This document shows, piece after piece, positions 6,842 through 10,243 of a stretch of DNA of 10,243 nt. The notes beneath the pieces were generated by a model that saw only the letters and a program-made list of their open reading frames with translations, was not told the DNA's origin and did no database searches. Origin of the DNA: an uncultured Clostridium sp. (GTDB taxonomy: Bacteria > Bacillota > Clostridia > Lachnospirales > Lachnospiraceae); the NCBI GenBank assembly GCA_900551135.1, contig URUX01000083.1, forward strand, positions 1-10,243, in the 5' to 3' direction. Every line of letters starts with the position of its first letter. Within the stretch, counting starts at the first letter, position 1. A program made the translations under genes and the position numbers.

Positions 6842-7954
6842 ATGAGAAAGACAAAAAAATTACTGGTATGCGGCGCAGCAGCCATGATGGTGCTGGCTGG
6901 ATGTTCAAACAATGATACGGCTGCTACTGCTGCACCGGAGACAACAACAGTGGCAGCAGGAGAAGCAGAAAGCAGCGAGACAGAGACAACTGCCGCAGAA
7001 GAGGAAGTTCCGTCAGGAACCGTAGTTCTTGGTGAGTATGTAGGTATGGAATATACGCCAATGGATACGACGGTTACGGATGAAGACGTAGAAGAAGTGG
7101 TACAGTATGCGCTGGATTCCAACCCAAACATGGTAGAAGTTGACCGTGCAGCAGCAGAGGGCGATACCGTAAATATCGACTATGTAGGCAAAAAAGACGG
7201 AGTCGCATTTGACGGAGGTACTGCTGAGGGAAGCGATCTGGAACTGGGTTCCAATACCTTTATCGACGGCTTTGAAGAAGGCCTGATTGGAACAAAAAAG
7301 GGCGATCAGGTAACCTTAAACCTGACATTCCCAGACGATTATAAGAACGAGGAATTACAGGGCCAGGACGTTACCTTTGACGTTACGGTAAATACAGTAA
7401 AAGAAAAGCAGGACGCCGTATTAGACGACGAGTTTGTAAAAGGACTGGAACTGGAATCCGGTATTGCAACAGTAAAAGAGTATAAAGACAGCATCCGCGC
7501 TGAACTTCAAAAGAGCAACGAAAACATGGCAAAGATGCAGATGGAAAATGACGTACTGGAAGCAGTTATTTCCAACTGTCAGTTTAGCGATATCGATGCC
7601 CGTGTGGAAAAAACCTTTGATGAGCAGTGGGAACAGATGAACAACATGGTTGTGATGTATGGTATGGATATGGAGTTCTATGCTGCCATGAACGGTGCTG
7701 CCAGTGTTGATGATTTCAAGGAAATGTTTAAAGAGCAGGTAACCAATACTGTGAAGCTGGAACTGGTATTTCAGGCCATTGCTGAAAAAGAAGGCTTAAC
7801 TTTAGAGGATGCGGATTATGATAAACTGGCAGAGATGCAGGGAGTAGAAGACATTAATACTTTAGTTGAGCAGGCTGGTCAGGAAATGGTAGATGAGGCT
7901 GCTCTCCAGATCAAAGTATTAGATTTCTTAACTTCTAAAGCAGTAGCAAAATAA
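6842..7954 (+). CDS. Secreted trigger-factor-like peptidyl-prolyl isomerase lipoprotein
   Basis: A 370-residue predicted lipoprotein: charged MRKTKK, a hydrophobic segment and the lipobox LAGC with Cys21 as the lipidated residue. A low-complexity Ala/Thr/Glu linker follows (22-58). An FKBP-type isomerase domain is at about 106-186 ([48 protein letters not shown]). The remaining 180 residues, helical and starting [15 protein letters not shown], resemble the C-terminal chaperone domain of trigger factor. The ribosome-binding N-terminal domain is absent, replaced by the export signal, so it should act outside the membrane as an extracytoplasmic folding factor (inference, by analogy with PrsA). 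The start is ATG 6842 with GAGGAG at 6832-6837; the same frame runs open upstream to 6641 but overlaps the aminopeptidase. xpt follows after 31 bases. Confidence 0.9.
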   Translation: MRKTKKLLVCGAAAMMVLAGCSNNDTAATAAPETTTVAAGEAESSETETTAAEEEVPSGTVVLGEYVGMEYTPMDTTVTDEDVEEVVQYALDSNPNMVEVDRAAAEGDTVNIDYVGKKDGVAFDGGTAEGSDLELGSNTFIDGFEEGLIGTKKGDQVTLNLTFPDDYKNEELQGQDVTFDVTVNTVKEKQDAVLDDEFVKGLELESGIATVKEYKDSIRAELQKSNENMAKMQMENDVLEAVISNCQFSDIDARVEKTFDEQWEQMNNMVVMYGMDMEFYAAMNGAASVDDFKEMFKEQVTNTVKLELVFQAIAEKEGLTLEDADYDKLAEMQGVEDINTLVEQAGQEMVDEAALQIKVLDFLTSKAVAK

Positions 7955-7985
7955 CAATAACCCAAAAGAAAATGGAGGATGTACC

Positions 7986-8570
7986 ATGCAACTCTTGAAA
8001 GACAGAATACAGAAGGACGGCATTGTCCGTGAGGGCGGCGTTCTGAAAGTAGACAGCTTTTTAAATCATCAGATGGATATTAAGCTGTTCGAAGAGATCG
8101 GAAAGGAGTTTAAGAGACGTTTTTCCGATGTCAGCATCAATAAGATCCTTACAATTGAGGCATCCGGAATCGGCATCGCGTGTATTGTTGCCCAGTATTT
8201 TGATGTTCCGGTAGTATTTGCAAAGAAGTCCAAGACGAAGAATATCGCCGGGGATGTCTACACCACCAAGGTGGAATCTTTTACACATGGTAAAGTCTAT
8301 GATATCATGGTTGCCAAAGAATTTTTAGGCGCTGGAGACAAGGTTCTGCTGATCGACGATTTCCTGGCTAACGGCAAGGCTTTAGAGGGCCTGGCAGCCG
8401 TTGTAAAGGATTCGGGAGCGGAGTTAGTCGGTGCTGGAATCGTGATTGAGAAAGGCTTTCAGCCTGGAGGAGACCGTCTGCGTGCGGATGGAATCCGTGT
8501 CGAATCCCTTGCAATCGTAGAAAGCATGGATGAAAAAACGGGCAGTATCCGTTTTCGGGGTGATGAATGA
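7986..8570 (+). CDS. xpt: Xanthine phosphoribosyltransferase
   Basis: Purine-salvage enzyme joining xanthine to PRPP to give XMP in the cytoplasm. The 194 residues match Bacillus Xpt in length and in conserved blocks: KVDSFLNHQ (21-29), TIEASGIG (56-63), [10 protein letters not shown] (74-83), the PRPP loop [13 protein letters not shown] (120-132), [11 protein letters not shown] (153-163) and RVESLA (171-176). The start is ATG 7986 with GGAGG at 7974-7978. Unlike many Firmicutes xpt genes it has no purine riboswitch: only 31 bases separate it from the lipoprotein gene, with neither aptamer nor terminator, so it is probably read from the upstream promoter. It overlaps the next gene by four bases (ATGA). 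Confidence 0.95.
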   Translation: MQLLKDRIQKDGIVREGGVLKVDSFLNHQMDIKLFEEIGKEFKRRFSDVSINKILTIEASGIGIACIVAQYFDVPVVFAKKSKTKNIAGDVYTTKVESFTHGKVYDIMVAKEFLGAGDKVLLIDDFLANGKALEGLAAVVKDSGAELVGAGIVIEKGFQPGGDRLRADGIRVESLAIVESMDEKTGSIRFRGDE

Positions 8571-9364
8571 CGAGCAACAGAAAAGCATTATTTTTTGATA
8601 TAGATGGGACACTTCTTTCTGAAGTGAACCGGAATGTACCGGAGAGTGCCAAGCGTGCGGTTGCGAAAGCGCGGGCCAATGGGCATCTGGTATTTATCAA
8701 TTCCGGCCGTACATACAGCCTGATCGGTCCGATCAAGGGCCTGGTTGAAGTGGACGGCTACTGCTGCGGATGCGGCACAAGGGTGGTTGTGGATGACGAG
8801 GTGCTGTTTTCCTTTACCATTCCCCATGAGCGCGGCCTGCAGATTAAGAAGGACATTTTAAAGTACAATATGGAAGGAATTCTGGAAGGCACGGAGCACT
8901 GCTATTTCAGAAAAGCCAAAACCAGATTTACCCAGCTGGAACAGATTCGGGAAAATGTCGAGAGAGACGGCCATGGAGCGCCTTATACCTGGGAAGATGA
9001 CTGCTATGATTTCGATAAGTTCTGCGTATTCGCAGACGAGCAGAGCGATCTGGCCGGATTTTCGAGGGCGCTGGGGCTGGAATATAACATCATAGACCGC
9101 GGAGACGGGTTCTATGAATGTGTTCCGGCGGATTATTCCAAGGCGACTGCCATCGATGTGGTTCTGGAGAAGTACGGAATGGCGCTTGAGGACGCTTACG
9201 TGTTCGGTGACAGCACCAACGACCTTCCGATGTTTGAACATGCGAAGAACTGTATTCTCATGGGACACCATGATGTGGAGCTGGAGCCATATGCCACGTT
9301 CTTTACAAAGAATGTGGAGGATGATGGAATTGAGTATGCCATGAAGAAGCTGAAGCTGATCTAA
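8567..9364 (+). CDS. Cof-type HAD phosphatase (subclass IIB)
   Basis: A 265-residue haloacid-dehalogenase phosphatase of the Cof/YidA group, which dephosphorylates small molecules such as sugar phosphates, nucleotides or flavin/PLP cofactors; substrate unknown. All four HAD motifs are visible: DIDGT with nucleophile D11 and acid D13, S46 in NSGR, K192 in [11 protein letters not shown], and GDSTND (214-219) with metal-binding aspartates. The variable cap domain lies between about 85 and 185. The ATG at 8567-8569 overlaps the xpt stop as ATGA, and no strong ribosome site is seen, so translation is probably coupled to xpt. The gene uses AAG for most lysines (13 against 4 AAA by eye). It ends upstream of the terminator at 9445-9489. 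A purine-nucleotide substrate is suggested only by position. Confidence 0.92.
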   Translation: MTSNRKALFFDIDGTLLSEVNRNVPESAKRAVAKARANGHLVFINSGRTYSLIGPIKGLVEVDGYCCGCGTRVVVDDEVLFSFTIPHERGLQIKKDILKYNMEGILEGTEHCYFRKAKTRFTQLEQIRENVERDGHGAPYTWEDDCYDFDKFCVFADEQSDLAGFSRALGLEYNIIDRGDGFYECVPADYSKATAIDVVLEKYGMALEDAYVFGDSTNDLPMFEHAKNCILMGHHDVELEPYATFFTKNVEDDGIEYAMKKLKLI

Positions 9365-9379
9365 GCGGCATACAGAGCC

Positions 9380-9433
9380 AGTGCAGCATTGCACTTTCAC
9401 TGCGATATTCATGCAATGCAGGAGACTGAAGTG
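9380..9433 (+). other. Structured 3' region with competing hairpins
   Basis: AGTGCA (9380-9385) pairs with TGCACT (9390-9395) around GCAT. GCATTGCA (9386-9393) can instead pair with TGCAATGC (9412-9419), which excludes the first hairpin. CTGC (9400-9403) with GCAG (9418-9421), and CACTT with TGAAGTG (9427-9433), give a third option. It lies between the HAD stop and its terminator. The function is unknown. Confidence 0.35.
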
Positions 9434-9444
9434 ATAAGAGAGTA

Positions 9445-9489
9445 ACAGGCGCCACGGCCGTTAATTCGGAGTGGCGTCTGTCTTTGTTT
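9445..9489 (+). terminator. Intrinsic terminator after the HAD gene
   Basis: ACAGGCGCCAC (9445-9455) pairs with GTGGCGTCTGT (9471-9481), 11 pairs with one G-U. An inner CCG/CGG stem is possible, and the T-rich stretch CTTTGTTT follows. It closes the lipoprotein-xpt-HAD transcript and insulates the EamA gene. Confidence 0.85.
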
Positions 9490-9498
9490 GAAAAGAGG

Positions 9499-9527
9499 TT
9501 GACATTCCCGGGAAAAACAACTAAAGT
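9499..9527 (+). promoter_or_regulatory. Promoter of the EamA transporter gene
   Basis: A perfect TTGACA (9499-9504) is followed after 17 bases by TAAAGT (9522-9527), a four-of-six -10 match. This is the best sigma-A spacing in the window. Transcription would start near 9534, about 27 bases before the ATG. Confidence 0.6.
9505..9514. promoter_or_regulatory. Palindrome in the EamA promoter spacer
   Basis: TTCCCGGGAA is a perfect ten-base palindrome lying directly against the -35 box, within the spacer. The position suits a repressor or activator site; the cognate regulator is not in the window. Confidence 0.4.
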
Positions 9528-9542
9528 TAATCGTAGTTTAAC
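9526..9542. promoter_or_regulatory. Candidate operator dyad at the EamA -10/start
   Basis: GTTAA (9526-9530) and TTAAC (9538-9542) form a dyad centred at 9534, with an extra matching C/G pair inside (9532/9536). It overlaps the -10 box and the expected start point, where a bound repressor would block transcription. AGTT also recurs at 9525 and 9535, one helical turn apart. The regulator is not identifiable. Confidence 0.4.
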
Positions 9543-9560
9543 AAAGGAATGGGTTAAAGT

Positions 9561-10243
9561 ATGAAAGCAAAAGTGAATGTGATTGTGGCCATGCTGATGT
9601 TTGGAAGCATTGGCCTGTTTGTACGGGGGATCGTGCTCCCCTCCAGTGTGATTGCCCTGGTGCGGGGCGTGATCGGCTGCTTCTTTCTGGTCACGGCCGG
9701 ATGTCTGATGAAACAGCCGGTCAACTGGAGAGCGATTAAGGGCAACTGGCTGGTGCTGGTGCTTTCGGGAGCGGCCATCGGTTTTAACTGGATTTTTCTG
9801 TTTGAGGCCTACCGATATACGACGGTGTCGTGTGCGACGCTTAGCTACTATTTTGCCCCGGTGTTCGTGATCCTTGTGTCGCCCATTGTGCTGGGGGAGA
9901 AGCTGACAAAGAAGAAGCTGTGCTGCGCGGTGGGAGCGGTCGTCGGAATGCTCCTGGTATCCAATGTACTATTTCTGGAAAACGGCGAAAATGGCCTTCT
10001 CGGCATATTCTTCGGCCTGATGGCTGCGGTCCTCTATGCCAGTGTCATGATACTCAATAAATTTATGAAGGGCCTGACCGGCCTGGAGACGACCGCTGCA
10101 CAGCTGGGCGTGGCGGCTGTCATTCTGCTTCCCTATACGGTGCTGACCGCTGCAGAACCGTTCTCTGCGGTCTGGGCGTCCGTTCCGGCGATATCCTGGG
10201 TCCTGCTGGCATTTGTCGGGATTGTCCATACCGGAGTGGGATA
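9561..10243 (+). CDS. EamA (DMT) family transporter, 3' end outside window
   Basis: Drug/metabolite-transporter superfamily membrane protein; family members export amino acids, metabolites or drugs, and the substrate cannot be told here. The frame runs from ATG 9561 to the window end, giving 227 residues of an expected 290 or so. About eight of the usual ten hydrophobic helices are visible, in two EamA repeats: the first from residue 4 to about 137, including FLFEAYRYTTVSCATLSYYFA and a PIVLGEKLTKKK turn, and the second beginning near GLLGIFFGLMAAVLYA. The ribosome site is weak: AAAGGA lies about 12 bases upstream. It has its own promoter and operator-like dyads. Codon use is GC-rich: I found no TTA or TTG leucine codons, unlike the genes upstream. 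Family call is secure, substrate unknown. Confidence 0.9.
   Translation, partial: MKAKVNVIVAMLMFGSIGLFVRGIVLPSSVIALVRGVIGCFFLVTAGCLMKQPVNWRAIKGNWLVLVLSGAAIGFNWIFLFEAYRYTTVSCATLSYYFAPVFVILVSPIVLGEKLTKKKLCCAVGAVVGMLLVSNVLFLENGENGLLGIFFGLMAAVLYASVMILNKFMKGLTGLETTAAQLGVAAVILLPYTVLTAAEPFSAVWASVPAISWVLLAFVGIVHTGVG

Noticed and set aside
7955..7985. Purine riboswitch before xpt
   Set aside because: Only 31 bases are available and no aptamer core or terminator is present.
8858..9412. 184-residue minus-strand open frame opposite the HAD gene
   Set aside because: It is a shadow of the HAD frame, with no ribosome site, promoter or recognisable domain.
1..10243. CRISPR array, tRNA, insertion sequence, attachment site or phage genes
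   Set aside because: I scanned for regularly spaced repeats, tRNA-like arms and transposase motifs and saw none; long direct repeats are also absent.

Overview
This is an ordinary-looking chromosomal window from a Gram-positive, moderately AT-rich anaerobe, most likely a Clostridia member close to Lachnospiraceae. That placement is inference: it rests on the gene families, AGGAGG-type ribosome sites, TGn-extended -10 boxes and a YtvI-type sporulation membrane protein, not on a marker gene. I see eleven protein genes, two of them cut by the window edges. I see no rRNA, tRNA, CRISPR array, insertion sequence or phage gene.

Layout. 1-992: C-terminal 329 residues of an AI-2E-type/YtvI membrane protein. 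1093-2100: asparagine synthetase A. 2156-2212: a terminator hairpin shared by asnA and the convergent gene. 2292-3035 (minus strand): a YcdX-type PHP metallophosphatase with all nine expected metal ligands. 3213-6735: a tight plus-strand cluster of an S1-repeat RNA-binding protein, a RelQ-type small (p)ppGpp synthetase, D-aminoacyl-tRNA deacylase (dtd) and an M18 zinc aminopeptidase. 6842-9364: a secreted lipoprotein built from the PPIase and C-terminal parts of trigger factor, then xanthine phosphoribosyltransferase and an ATGA-overlapping Cof-type HAD phosphatase, ending at a terminator (9445-9489). 9561 to the end: an EamA-family transporter running off the window, behind a TTGACA promoter carrying two candidate operator dyads.

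How the genes fit together. The middle cluster is about translation and its stress control: RNA binding, alarmone synthesis, removal of D-amino acids from tRNA, and peptide recycling. The later cluster couples an extracytoplasmic folding factor to purine salvage and a phosphatase.

I did not find a clear undescribed multi-gene system. The most interesting signals are intergenic. At three sites (asnA leader, asnA 3' end, lipoprotein leader) a TATACT -10 box lies inside an inverted repeat, so a transcript starting at that box would lack the left arm of the hairpin. Also worth a look are the small alarmone synthetase beside dtd, where B. subtilis has the full-length relA, the trigger-factor-like lipoprotein, and a change of codon usage from about position 8000 that is strongest in the EamA gene.
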